Of a DNA stretch of 64,000 nucleotides, positions 50,574 through 59,290 are shown piece after piece. The DNA comes from Opitutia bacterium (GTDB taxonomy: Bacteria > Verrucomicrobiota > Verrucomicrobiia > Opitutales > Opitutaceae), in NCBI GenBank assembly GCA_016217595.1, contig JACRHS010000032.1:1-64000 (forward strand), in the 5' to 3' direction. How positions within the stretch are numbered: the first letter of the stretch is position 1; every line of letters starts with the position of its first letter. The translations under genes and the position numbers were made by a program. The notes under the pieces were generated by a model that saw nothing but the letters and a program-made list of their open reading frames with translations, was not told the origin of the DNA and ran no database searches.

Positions 50574-51953
50574 TCAGGTCAGGCCGTACTCGGCGGGCAG
50601 GTATTTCGAGGTGTCGGCGAGCGCCATCTGTTGGGCGATGAAGGCGGACTCGTCGGTCGGCAGCTCGTCGAGCTGGGCCGTGATCGAATCGAGGAAACTC
50701 ACTTCGCGAGGAATGATCTTCAGCTGCCCCGAATTGTGGCCGGCGCGCAAGAGCTCGATGGCGCAGCGCGCGGCGGCCAGTCCGGCGTGGTAATGCGTCG
50801 GCGCGGCGACGATCGCGCGGGAAATGGCCATCACGCTGTCGGGCGTCAGCACCCACGCTTGCGGATCGAGTCCGGCGTCGGAGTCGACCAGCCAGCGGCG
50901 CAGTGTCAGCGCGGAGGTTTTGCCCTCGGCGAGCGCGCGGTTCATCAGGCGGCAATCGTAGATGAGCTGCTCCATGTAGCACGTCGGCGCCATGCCGGCG
51001 AGGAGACGGATGTTTTGCACAGACTCGTTGGACCAGGTGTCGGCGTAGACGGCGGCGATGTTGCCCAGCGGGCTGAGATGCGCGCAGGCGGCGGTCTTGC
51101 CTTCCATCGCCATCGGATAACCGGTGATGGCCTTGAGGTACGGGTTTTCGTAGCCGCAGTCCTTGCCCGGGCCCACGGCGCCGTGCTCGTAACACACGAG
51201 TGTGCGCACGGCGGTGATGGCGCGCACGACGGCGGCGAAGACGCGCGGAATCATCTTCTGCTCGGCCAGCACCATCGCGGTGTTGCCGAAGCCGCAGGCG
51301 GTGTCGCCCGCGCAGATGGCGCCATGGCGCTGGGCGATCGCGGCGAGTTGCTTCCAGAGAAACTCCATGTCGCGCACGCCGAGCACGCACAGGGAAAAGA
51401 TGACCTGCCCGAGATCGCAGTTCATCAGCGCCTCGTCGTGCAGTTCCTTGCCGCCGACGGATTCGATGCTGAGAAAATCGGCGCCGGCGCGCGCGGAGCT
51501 GTCGAAGAGCTCCAGCATCCGGTCCCAGTGTTCGCCGGAGCGCATGATCGGCGGACGCGCGAACTCGCGATTGTCGTTGGGCGTCATGCGCAGGGCGCTG
51601 GGCAGGCCGTACTGGCGGCGGGCGTCGGCCATGCCGTCGAGGAGGATTTGCGCGAGTTCGAGGCCGAAGGCCGGCGTCGAGGTCATGGGCGGCACGGTCT
51701 CGAATTCGAGCACGACGCCGGGCGCTTTCAATTCGGCGGCGCGACGCAGCGCGTCTTTCACGATCTCGCGGTAGTGCCCGGCGACGGCCGGCATGGTCGC
51801 GGCGGTCACGTCCATCGTCGGCAGCGTGAAATTCAGTTCGGGATAAACCAGACCGCCGCCGAGGTGCAGACCGTGGCGCGTGCGAAGAGATTTGGGGGCG
51901 TGGCCGAACAACAGGTCGTCGGCGTGGTTGATGGCGAGTTGGCGGTATTTCAT
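50574..51953 (-). CDS. mtaB: Methanol:corrinoid methyltransferase (MtaB-like)
   Basis: Protein of 459 aa, the length of MtaB. Glu164 (LSIESVGGKE), Cys220 (GDTACGF) and Cys266 (GPGKDCGY) align with the zinc ligands Glu164, Cys220 and Cys269 of Methanosarcina barkeri MtaB. MtaB cleaves methanol and transfers the methyl group to the corrinoid protein MtaC. No MtaC or MtaA gene is in this window, and no B12 riboswitch is evident. It may act on another methylated compound. The GntR operator is downstream of it, on the same strand. Confidence 0.85.
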   Translation of the reverse strand: MKYRQLAINHADDLLFGHAPKSLRTRHGLHLGGGLVYPELNFTLPTMDVTAATMPAVAGHYREIVKDALRRAAELKAPGVVLEFETVPPMTSTPAFGLELAQILLDGMADARRQYGLPSALRMTPNDNREFARPPIMRSGEHWDRMLELFDSSARAGADFLSIESVGGKELHDEALMNCDLGQVIFSLCVLGVRDMEFLWKQLAAIAQRHGAICAGDTACGFGNTAMVLAEQKMIPRVFAAVVRAITAVRTLVCYEHGAVGPGKDCGYENPYLKAITGYPMAMEGKTAACAHLSPLGNIAAVYADTWSNESVQNIRLLAGMAPTCYMEQLIYDCRLMNRALAEGKTSALTLRRWLVDSDAGLDPQAWVLTPDSVMAISRAIVAAPTHYHAGLAAARCAIELLRAGHNSGQLKIIPREVSFLDSITAQLDELPTDESAFIAQQMALADTSKYLPAEYGLT

Positions 51954-52151
51954 GGGCGATGTCCGGTGGAGAAAGGTGGGGGTGTCTGCTGCGCACCCTA
52001 GCACGTCGCCGCGGCGCTTGGCTTGAAAGGCGGTGCTTTTTTTTAGGACTTTGGTGCGCCCGCCGCCGCTTCTTCTGCGGCAAGTCGCTGGCGGACGCGC
52101 GGAAGTCGGCACGCGCGGCTGCCGGAAGAAATCGCACCGAACGCATCGACC

Positions 52152-52188
52152 CCAAGAAAAGAAAACCCCCACCGGAGACGGGTGGGGG
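52152..52188 (-). terminator. Rho-independent terminator of glycoside hydrolase gene
   Basis: Eight-bp stem CCCCCACC / GGTGGGGG with a 7-nt loop; on the minus strand TTTTCTTTTCTTGG follows, 19 nt past the hydrolase stop codon. Confidence 0.88.
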
Positions 52189-52207
52189 CGGAGGCGAAAC
52201 CGGCGCG

Positions 52208-53899
52208 TTAATCGCGGTAGGGCCACGGGCCTTCGGCGGCGGCCCAGTCGAACTCCACGATGCGGCCGTCGATCCGCCAGCGGCGCGGGCAGACGGTTTC
52301 CATCCAGTCGAGCGGTTCGGCCACCGGCGGCGGCAACGCAGCCTGCGCGAAGGCGACCTTGAGCGCGCTTTTCACCTCGGCGTCGACCACGCCCAGCTCG
52401 GGCGAGACGAACAGCGGCGTGCCGCTGCCGGCCAGGAGTTCGAGCCATTGACGGCTCTTGTCCCACGCCTGCTGCCGGGTGATGGCGGCGATGTCGGCGT
52501 CGTTCGCGTAGAAGGCGCCGTGGTGCGGCGCGCGAAACGCCAGGGTGTTGACGCCCATGCGGCGGGTGCGGTCCCACGAGCGGCCGCTCACGTCGTCGCC
52601 GATGCGGTTGATTTCAAAAAGTCCGGCGGACAGATGGCTGAAGGTGTTGCAACCGATGAGGAGCGCATCGCCCGCGGCTTCGCGCAGCGTGCGGTAAAGC
52701 GCCAGCACGATCTCCGCGCTGGTGCGGCTGCGGTCGGCGAACTGCCACTTGTCGTCGGTGAGCGTTGCGCCCATGGCGAAGCCCCAGCGCCCCATGATGT
52801 CGAAGCTGCTGAAGTCGTGCTTGATCATTCGATACCCCCACTGGCGCAGGCGGCGGGTGTCCTCGGCGACGAGCGCGAGCACGTCGGGGAGCGACGGGTC
52901 GAGATAGGCGGCGGCGCGGCTCAGGCGCAGATTTTGAGGGCGGGCGGCGGCGGCGAGCAGCGGGCGGAACCAGATGCCGGGTTGCGCGCCCGCGGCGGTG
53001 AGCTTCTGGGCAAACGCCGCCATGTCGCCGAAGCGTTTGTTGCCGCGGTCCCACATGCCTTTCTCCGGACCGGCGGGCGACCAGCCGTCGTCGATGATGC
53101 TCCACGGACGGTTGTCGCCGGTGGGCGAAAGCGCGACGACCAGTTCGGTGGTCTGGAGAATGACATCGGGGTGGTTGTTGCCGTACGAGTAATACCAATC
53201 GTTGGTCCCGTAACACGGCGCGGCGGGCAGCAGCGGCTTGGGGCAGAGCTGCCGGCAGAAGGCCTGCGTGGCGGCGAACGGCGTCTCGTCGGCGAGACCG
53301 CGACGGAAGCACACCTCGCATACGGCCAGCGTGCGCGCGCCGAGTTGCACGCCCACGCCGCCGTTGCGCACATCGGCCCAGAGCGACATTCCCGAGTAGT
53401 CGGCGTTCCAGAAACAGAAGGCGTTGGGCCCGGTGGCGACGCCGTAGCCGTCGGTGCGTTTGCCGTCCCACGCCATGAAGTACCACGGGAGGGTGCGGTT
53501 GGGCGCCTCGCTGCGCCATTCGAGATCGCCGTAGGAGCGTTCCCAGTGGTCGTTGAGGTAAAGCTTGGTGGCGGAGAGATTCTGGCGCCAACGCAGGCGC
53601 AGCCGCAGGACGTTGTGCTTTGGCGCGGTGAGTGTCACGGCCAGCCGGCCTTGCGCGGCGATGGTGCGCACTTCCAACCCGGCGGCCTGCCAGGCACCAT
53701 CCGCGCCCGGTTGCAACGTGACCTGCCCGCCTTCGTGGAAAACGGTGACCGAATCCGGCAGGCGCATGACCGGACCAACCGGCGCAGCGATGGCGGGTGC
53801 GGCGGCCGGAGCGGCAGAGGCCTGGCCGCGGGCGAGACCGCCCAGTGCGGCGACCGAGGAGGCGGTCAGGAGATTGGAGCAAAAGGTTCGACGATTCAT
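52208..53899 (-). CDS. Secreted glycoside hydrolase, clan GH-D (alpha-galactosidase-like)
   Basis: Protein of 563 aa. MNRRTFCSNLLTASSVAALG is a signal that could be Tat type but has one Arg pair only in MNRRTF. A beta-sandwich N-terminus (to about 170) precedes a TIM barrel with KHDFSSFD (nucleophile region) and RIGDDVSG (acid region), matching GH27/GH36/GH31-like enzymes. SIIDDGWSPAG is another GH-D block. Alpha-galactosidase activity is the best guess, not certain. Divergent from the GH109-like gene, sharing a 109-nt promoter region. Confidence 0.75.
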   Translation of the reverse strand: MNRRTFCSNLLTASSVAALGGLARGQASAAPAAAPAIAAPVGPVMRLPDSVTVFHEGGQVTLQPGADGAWQAAGLEVRTIAAQGRLAVTLTAPKHNVLRLRLRWRQNLSATKLYLNDHWERSYGDLEWRSEAPNRTLPWYFMAWDGKRTDGYGVATGPNAFCFWNADYSGMSLWADVRNGGVGVQLGARTLAVCEVCFRRGLADETPFAATQAFCRQLCPKPLLPAAPCYGTNDWYYSYGNNHPDVILQTTELVVALSPTGDNRPWSIIDDGWSPAGPEKGMWDRGNKRFGDMAAFAQKLTAAGAQPGIWFRPLLAAAARPQNLRLSRAAAYLDPSLPDVLALVAEDTRRLRQWGYRMIKHDFSSFDIMGRWGFAMGATLTDDKWQFADRSRTSAEIVLALYRTLREAAGDALLIGCNTFSHLSAGLFEINRIGDDVSGRSWDRTRRMGVNTLAFRAPHHGAFYANDADIAAITRQQAWDKSRQWLELLAGSGTPLFVSPELGVVDAEVKSALKVAFAQAALPPPVAEPLDWMETVCPRRWRIDGRIVEFDWAAAEGPWPYRD

Positions 53900-54008
53900 G
53901 GGGAGAGCGGCAGGGTCGGAGATAAAAATTCAGGCTGTAACGAAGTCGTTTGCGCTGCGTCTGGAAAGCTATTCCGCACACCGACAAAAAGTATTTCCAC
54001 GAAAACCC

Positions 54009-55454
54009 ATGAGCCGATCCCAACCCACCCGCCGCCGTTTTCTCCAAACTTCCGCCTGGGCCGGACTCGGCGCCTCGCTCGCGAGTCTCACCCTGGGACG
54101 CAACGAGGCCGCCGCCCAGTCGGTAATCGCGTCCAAGCCGGGCACCGATTTGAGCGCGGTGCCGCCGCGGCCCGCCGGGCAGAAACCGGTGCATGCGCTG
54201 ACCACGCCGCCGCTCGAGCGCGTGCGCATTGCGGTCATCGGCCTGCATCGCGGCATGACGCACGTCAAAGCCGCGCTCGGCATCGAATTCGCCGAGGTGG
54301 TGGCGGTGTGCGACATCATTGACGAACGCGCGCAACTCGCCGCCCAGGAGTGCGAGAAGCGGCGGGGCAAGCGCCCGGCGATTTACAGCGGCTCCGACAG
54401 CGCTTGGGAAAAACTGGTCGAGCGCGACGACATCGACGTGGTCTACATCGCCACGCCGTGGGACTGGCACGTGCCGATGGCGGTGCGGACGATGGAGCGC
54501 GGCAAGCATGCCTTCGTCGAAGTCGCCGCGGCGGTGACGGTCGAAGAGTGCTGGAAGCTCGTCGATGTGAGCGAACGCACGCAGCGGCATTGCGTGCTGC
54601 TGGAGAATTGCTGCTACGGCGAGAACGAGCTGTTCGTGCTCAACCTGACGCGCGAAGGCGTGTTCGGCGAGCTGACCCACGCCGAGTGCGCCTACATCCA
54701 CGACCTGCGCACCGTGCTGTTCCAACTCGGCAACGAGGGCGATTGGCGGCGCAATTACCACTGGCAGCTCGACGGCAATCTCTATCCCACGCACGGCCTC
54801 GGCCCGGTCGCGCAGTATCTGGGGCTCGGCACCGGCGATCAGTTCAAGTTCCTCGTTTCGATGAGTTCGTTGGAACGAAATCTGACGCAGCATCGCAACG
54901 CCACCCAGCCCAACGGCGGCCGCCACGCCGCCGAGAAATACGTCTGCGGCGACATGAACACCTCGCTGGTCAAGACCGAGCGCGGGCGCACGATCATGAT
55001 TCAACACGACGTGGTCAGCCCGCGGCCGTACAGCCGGATCAACGCCCTGAGCGGCACCGGCGGCACGTTCTTCGATTACCCGGCCCGGCTGGCGCTCAAC
55101 GATCCCAAGAGCTTCGGGCTCGCCGCGAAGGGTTCACACGCGTGGCTGAGCGCCACCGACCTGGCGGCGATGCGCCAGCGTTTCACCCATCCGCTCTGGC
55201 GTAAGCTCGCCGAGCGCGCCAAGGGCAGCGGGCATGGCGGCATGGATTTCGTGATGAACTGGCGGCATCTGGATTGCGTGCGCCGCGGGGTGACGCCGGA
55301 CAGCGTGGTCTACGATGCCGCGGCGTGGAGCTGCATCATCGAGCTCTCCGCGCGCTCGGTGGCCACCGGGGGCATGCCCGTGGTCATCCCGGATTTCACG
55401 CGGGGCCTGTGGTCGACGTTGCGTCCGCTGGCGATCGCCGATCCGCGCGTCTGA
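54009..55454 (+). CDS. Gfo/Idh/MocA oxidoreductase, GH109-like
   Basis: Protein of 481 aa. The N-terminus has a Tat signal (TRRRFLQTSAWAGLGAS). A Rossmann fold follows: VRIAVIGLHRGMTHVKAALG, VVAVCDIIDERA, and VYIATPWDWHVPMAV; the family block KHAFVEVAAAVTVEE and GNLYPTHGLGPVAQYLG match GH109 enzymes, which cleave alpha-N-acetylgalactosamine with NAD as catalytic cofactor. GH109 assignment rests on these motifs. Start at the first Met of the Tat signal. Confidence 0.85.
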   Translation: MSRSQPTRRRFLQTSAWAGLGASLASLTLGRNEAAAQSVIASKPGTDLSAVPPRPAGQKPVHALTTPPLERVRIAVIGLHRGMTHVKAALGIEFAEVVAVCDIIDERAQLAAQECEKRRGKRPAIYSGSDSAWEKLVERDDIDVVYIATPWDWHVPMAVRTMERGKHAFVEVAAAVTVEECWKLVDVSERTQRHCVLLENCCYGENELFVLNLTREGVFGELTHAECAYIHDLRTVLFQLGNEGDWRRNYHWQLDGNLYPTHGLGPVAQYLGLGTGDQFKFLVSMSSLERNLTQHRNATQPNGGRHAAEKYVCGDMNTSLVKTERGRTIMIQHDVVSPRPYSRINALSGTGGTFFDYPARLALNDPKSFGLAAKGSHAWLSATDLAAMRQRFTHPLWRKLAERAKGSGHGGMDFVMNWRHLDCVRRGVTPDSVVYDAAAWSCIIELSARSVATGGMPVVIPDFTRGLWSTLRPLAIADPRV

Positions 55455-55484
55455 GTTAGGCCGCGTCGGCCCATGGTGGTGACA

Positions 55485-55522
55485 CAAAAAAAGCGCACCC
55501 GCCATAAGTGGGCGGATGCGCT
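55485..55522 (-). terminator. Rho-independent terminator of GDPD gene
   Basis: Twelve-bp stem AGCGCACCCGCC / GGCGGATGCGCT (one G-U) with a 7-nt loop, followed by TTTTTTTGTG on the minus strand, 12 nt after the GDPD stop codon. Confidence 0.9.
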
Positions 55523-55534
55523 GGTGGAGGGAAA

Positions 55535-56368
55535 TTAAGGTTTGGCGGTCAGTTGCTCGCGCAGCCAACCCGGACGGTTGGTCGTGATGCTGTCCGCGCC
55601 GAGTTCCTGCCAGTGTTTGGCGACGGCGACATCGTCGACCGTCCAGACGTGAAGCTGGAGACCGGCGTCCCGGATTTTTTTCACATCGGCGGGCGTCAGC
55701 GGCCAGGTGCTCTGCAAATCCAGCCCGGTGAGTTTGGCGGCGGTCGCCTGGGCAATCACTTCGTCGAGCGTCGGCTGCTTCTTGGCGCTGGGCTTGGCCG
55801 GATTGGGGGCGCGGTAGCCGACCAAGTATTGAGTCGGGAGCTTCGGCAGCTGCTTCCGTACTTCCTGCAGCGAATCGTAGTTGAAGCTGATGATCGTGAT
55901 CTTCTTTTCGTCGGCGCCGTTGCGGGCGAGCACCTTGACGAGCTCGGGCACGAGCTCGGGGCCGACCTTGATCTCGACGAACATCCGCTTGCCGGCCGGG
56001 ATGAGCGCGATCTGCTCGTCGAGGGTGGGCAATTTTTCACCGGCGAACTTCGGGTCTTTCCAACTGCCGGCGTCGAGGGTGCGCGCTTCGGCCAGCGTGA
56101 GACTGGCGATCTTGGCGTCTTTGCCGGCGGTGCGTTTGTAGGTCGAGTCGTGGATGACGATGATCTGGCCGTCTTTGGTGAGATAAATATCGGTCTCGAC
56201 GGCGTCGGCCTTTTGTTCCCAAGCGAGCTTTTCGGCGGCGAGGGTGTTTTCTGGCGCATCGTAAGAGGCGCCGCGGTGGGCGACAAATTGGACCGCGGAG
56301 AGCGGCGCGGAGAAGAGGGCCAACACCGCCAGGTTGGTGGCCGTAGCATACGCAGAGAAGCGAGTCAT
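55535..56368 (-). CDS. Glycerophosphodiester phosphodiesterase
   Basis: Protein of 277 aa. A signal peptide (about 1-27) is followed by FVAHRGASYDAPENTL, VETDIYLTKDGQIIVIHDST and VEIKVG, the GDPD catalytic-metal blocks with His, Glu, Asp and His in order. It releases glycerol-3-phosphate from deacylated phospholipids in the periplasm. Start MTRFSAYA at 56368 is chosen because it gives a signal peptide. Confidence 0.93.
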   Translation of the reverse strand: MTRFSAYATATNLAVLALFSAPLSAVQFVAHRGASYDAPENTLAAEKLAWEQKADAVETDIYLTKDGQIIVIHDSTYKRTAGKDAKIASLTLAEARTLDAGSWKDPKFAGEKLPTLDEQIALIPAGKRMFVEIKVGPELVPELVKVLARNGADEKKITIISFNYDSLQEVRKQLPKLPTQYLVGYRAPNPAKPSAKKQPTLDEVIAQATAAKLTGLDLQSTWPLTPADVKKIRDAGLQLHVWTVDDVAVAKHWQELGADSITTNRPGWLREQLTAKP

Positions 56369-56470
56369 GATGATGGTGGGATTAAGGGTGCTGAGCGAGG
56401 ATAACGCCCGAAGTGCGGAGAGCAAATACTCCGGGCGCTTCAGGCGCTGCGAGCAAGACGCAGTGTGCGG

Positions 56471-56661
56471 TCAGAAGTTCCCGCGCACAGCGAATTTCAC
56501 GACGGTCGAATATTTGACAATGCCGGACTTGCGATCGCGGTAGCCCCCAGTAGGCGTCCTGCCGGCCGACATCGAACGCCTCGATGACATCGCACCAGAA
56601 GGTGAGCTTGCGGTTGAAAGCACAGGCGATCTTGAAGTCGATCGGCGCGTAGCCTGCTCAG
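56471..56661 (-). pseudogene. TonB-dependent receptor C-terminal remnant
   Basis: A single ~60-residue stretch matches the end of Opitutaceae TonB receptors: APIDFKIACAFNRKLTFWCD and then, after a frameshift in a C5/G5 run near 56544-56548, GYRDRKSGIVKYSTVVKFAVRGNF less its last few residues. The end of the 21.6-kb receptor (FCDVDNV, TYWGTPDR, YVFGVQGRF) aligns to it. No other part of a receptor is left, and the repeat copy A begins just upstream. Confidence 0.75.
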
Positions 56662-56712
56662 CTTGAGAAAGAGAGCAGTCAGACAGCGATACTCGGCCCG
56701 CCACCGTTGGCT

Positions 56713-56981
56713 CGCCCTACCGCAATTCTGCACGCGGGTGCAGAATTCATACATTGCCCGGATATGCCCACGAAACACGCGAAAGGACACGAAAAGGCAG
56801 TGAGCGATGCTCCCCGTAGCGGCCGAGGTGACGAGGCCGGGGTTGGACTGTAGAAATCAGGCCCAGGCGGTCGACTGGCACCACCTGAAAGGCGATGCAT
56901 GTGACTCCTGCGTCAGGGCTCCTGATCGGCAACGAAAAGCTGCTGTCAAATGTCAACCCATGACCCCCTTGGCTCGGTCCC
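56713..56981. repeat. 269-bp direct repeat, copy A
   Basis: Nearly identical to the segment at 57799-58067; about 18-20 differences by eye. Near its left end is the perfect palindrome AATTCTGCAC-GCGG-GTGCAGAATT (56724-56747). Both copies end CCCCCTTGGCTCGGTCCC. Short shadow frames exist but no gene. Probably a dispersed mobile-like element or the product of a duplication. Confidence 0.85.
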
Positions 56982-56984
56982 GGT

Positions 56985-57389
56985 CTACTGGTTCGGCTGA
57001 CTTTTTGTCCGGCGTTTCATGACGGAATGTCGGAGGGAAATGCCACCGAGCGCCAAAATGCTTAGCACCGTGGCTGATACTCCTCCGAATGCCACAATCA
57101 TACCGAACATGATATTGTCATCTCCTCGTATGTGGGCAAGGGACCCGGGGTATACGCCAGTTATACCTAGTAATCCGAATACCACGAGGCACACTGCAAA
57201 ACGACTAGCACGTGGAGTACGATACAACGAAATAGGTAATCCGAACGAAACAACCGCATTCAGCAGGAATGGCAGTAATGCTGGCTGCGAATACTCGCGA
57301 TACAGACCGAATAGGATCAGTGCCAAGAAGAACGAATGCAGCTGAATCCAGGCTGCAGAAAGAAGGCAAATTAGTCGAAAGGTGGGCAT
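56985..57389 (-). CDS. Small multi-helix membrane protein of foreign composition
   Basis: Protein of 134 aa with four membrane helices (CLLSAAWIQLHSFFLALILFG, LLPFLLNAVVSFGLPIS, FAVCLVVFGLLGITGVYPGS and IVAFGGVSATVLSILALGG) and a basic C-terminus (RHSVMKRRTKSQPNQ). No family recognised. The DNA is AT-richer than neighbouring genes. It lies between the two copies of the 269-bp repeat. Start at MPTFRLI rather than the longer frame, which includes non-coding sequence. Confidence 0.55.
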   Translation of the reverse strand: MPTFRLICLLSAAWIQLHSFFLALILFGLYREYSQPALLPFLLNAVVSFGLPISLYRTPRASRFAVCLVVFGLLGITGVYPGSLAHIRGDDNIMFGMIVAFGGVSATVLSILALGGISLRHSVMKRRTKSQPNQ

Positions 57390-57536
57390 TGTCCTTTGAC
57401 TAGACACTATAGCTGCGTGACACCGAGCGAAGGAGAAAAGATGTTGGTCCCCGGGGGGCGTGGGTGGCTCGTATAAAGCGAGCCGGGCCACAAGATGGAG
57501 GCGTCAGCCAAAACTACCGACAAAGGAGACCAGCAC

Positions 57537-57614
57537 ATGTGCACGCACGTTGGATTCGTGGGCCTGGATGTCCACCAAGATTCCATCGTCATCGCGTGGA
57601 TGGTTGAGTCTCGC
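57537..57614 (+). pseudogene. IS110-family transposase, N-terminal fragment
   Basis: ATG at 57537 with AAGGAG 8 nt upstream. The product MCTHVGFVGLDVHQDSIVIA carries the first Asp (GLDVH) of the DEDD catalytic domain of IS110-type transposases, then loses similarity. Truncated after roughly 25 residues; the open frame continues to 57905 only by chance. The ~145-nt leader upstream includes a hairpin with 6-bp arms GGCTCG / CGAGCC at 57466-57484. Confidence 0.7.
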
Positions 57615-57798
57615 ACCTTCGCTCAGAGGTGGCGCGCGTTGTCCCCAACGCGCGTCGAGCGTCTTGAGGACAAGTCGCGCCACCGAAACAGTCGTCCCTG
57701 TGGCGCGGATGTCTGGCCACCGGCCGGCGGTCCTTCACTCTTCCCCATCAATTTCCGCAGCCTGACTCTATCGGATCGCCTTGCCACGCGGTACGCAG

Positions 57799-58067
57799 CG
57801 CCCCACCGCAATTCTGCACGCGGGTGCAGAATTCATACATTCCCCGGAATCGCCCACGAAACACGTGAAAGGACGCGAAAAGGCAGTGTGCGATGCTCCC
57901 CGTAGCGGCCGAGGTGACGAGGCCGGTGTTGGGCTGTAGATATCAGGCCAAGACGGTCGACTGGCACCACCTCAAAGGCGATGCATGTGAATCCTGCGTC
58001 AGAGCTCCGATCGGCAACGAAAAGCCGCTGTCAAATGTCAACCCATGACCCCCTTGGCTCGGTCCCT
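57799..58067. repeat. 269-bp direct repeat, copy B
   Basis: Second copy of the element at 56713-56981, same orientation, with the same AATTCTGCAC-GCGG-GTGCAGAATT palindrome at 57810-57833. The two copies flank 817 bp containing the membrane gene and the transposase fragment. Confidence 0.85.
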
Positions 58068-58094
58068 TGGCTCGGTCCCCTTGGCTCGGTCCCT
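58052..58094. repeat. Three tandem copies of CCCTTGGCTCGGT
   Basis: The terminal 13-nt unit of repeat copy B is repeated three times with minor C-number changes, just before the DUF4145 stop codon. Copy A has only one unit. Confidence 0.8.
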
Positions 58095-58106
58095 TAGAAG
58101 GCTGGT

Positions 58107-58805
58107 TCATTCTTCAGGTGCCGGCGCGGACGCTGTCGAATCCGGCGCTTGCGCAAGCTGCTTCTTCCAGTGAGCTAGACGGGAAGTCTTGTAGTCGAGC
58201 TCATAGAGGTAGTTCAGAAGGTCTTCGCAGATTTCGAGTGCGACAGCTAAGTCGTAGCCCGATGGAGGCTCCAGCTCATGAGCAGCCTGATTGCCCATAA
58301 ATCGAAGGCTATGCAGATTGTTCACGATGCTTTCGGGCAGCACTTTCTTCAACCCGTCGATCTTCTTCTCGATGGTCTTACCTGATATGCCGTTCTCGCG
58401 ACAGATACCTTCTATCAGTGCTCTGAGGCCAATCGCACAAAGCGTCCATGCAGCAGAATTGAAGCAAATGACTGCTTCCTTGTAGATCGTGGAAAGACGC
58501 TCGGGAAGCTTGGTGAAATATTTCGCCTTCACCGAATACCGGGCCGGCTTAGGGTGATACTGATAGCGCCACTCGTCATCGATATCTAGCCCGTAACGCT
58601 GTTCGAGGAGGACCGCCTCACATCCAATGCAGCGCCAAAGTCGAAACTCAGTGATCTCGGTGATCGGAGGTCCATCTTCTTCGCTGTCACCTTTTGAATA
58701 GAGATTATCGGAGCGCTGCCCCATCCAGACTTCTTCGTGGTTGGTGTCGCCGTCGCACCGATTGCAATAGAGCTTCCGACGGTTGGGTTGTGCTGGATTT
58801 TCCAT
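58107..58805 (-). CDS. DUF4145-domain protein with zinc ribbon
   Basis: Protein of 232 aa. N-terminal zinc-binding segments KLYCNRCDGDTNHEE and LWRCIGCEAVLLEQRY (two CxxC) precede a DUF4145 domain (AAWTLCAIGLRALIEGICRE, VNNLHSLRFMGNQAAHELE). DUF4145 proteins are often near restriction and other defence genes; none is visible here. AT-richer than surroundings and next to repeats, so probably acquired. Start at MENPAQPN. Confidence 0.8.
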   Translation of the reverse strand: MENPAQPNRRKLYCNRCDGDTNHEEVWMGQRSDNLYSKGDSEEDGPPITEITEFRLWRCIGCEAVLLEQRYGLDIDDEWRYQYHPKPARYSVKAKYFTKLPERLSTIYKEAVICFNSAAWTLCAIGLRALIEGICRENGISGKTIEKKIDGLKKVLPESIVNNLHSLRFMGNQAAHELEPPSGYDLAVALEICEDLLNYLYELDYKTSRLAHWKKQLAQAPDSTASAPAPEE

Positions 58806-59290
58806 AGTTTTGCCGAACAGTGTTATTCGCACCAACTGAGTTGAGCTTTCATCGGTGAAAATTAGTCCGGAGAAAGCTCAACTCGGGTGATGGGCGTGGA
58901 GGCTGGCGGGGTTTGGGTTCCTGAAGTTGTGCAAGGGCAAGCATGCTCCGGCTTCGGTCATGTTGGCCAAGATCTAGTGGCAAGGGCATCTGGGGCAAGG
59001 GGCAAGTCTTGTGAGAGACATGCCGTGTGGGTGGCATCACGCAGGGGCGAGCCAAGCCGAGGGGCAGGTTTTAAGTCTGGCAGACGCAGACGGGCGGCAA
59101 CGGTCCCAACGCACCCGGGCGGCACGTCTCGCGCCGCCTTCCTCTTCGTTCCAGTCTGTCCGTTCGCCGGTAATGCTGGCGGCGTGTACAGTTGTTTGCC
59201 GACTATGCGCGGAAGTGTCCCTACCGCGGGACGGTGTTTGCGGCTATAGTCCGGCCGCGCTCTCGCGCAGTCATCAACCGCCCTCCACCC
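58806..59290. other. 485-bp intergenic region
   Basis: I see no gene, clear hairpin or repeat here. Short open frames have no recognisable protein character. It separates the DUF4145 gene (minus) from phzF (plus) and must contain at least one promoter. Confidence 0.5.

Noticed and set aside
49677-52001. 774-aa plus-strand frame over gntR and mtaB
   Set aside because: Low-complexity antisense shadow; real genes on the minus strand with family motifs and zinc ligands.
51954-52207. Possible cobalamin riboswitch before mtaB
   Set aside because: No B12-box-like consensus or long conserved structure; region contains the upstream gene's terminator instead.
54350-55204. 284-aa frame inside the GH109-like gene
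   Set aside because: Out-of-frame Arg/Ala-rich shadow.
57495-57905. 136-aa frame from the IS110 start as a whole gene
   Set aside because: Only the first ~25 residues after 57537 look like a transposase; the rest runs into repeat copy B.
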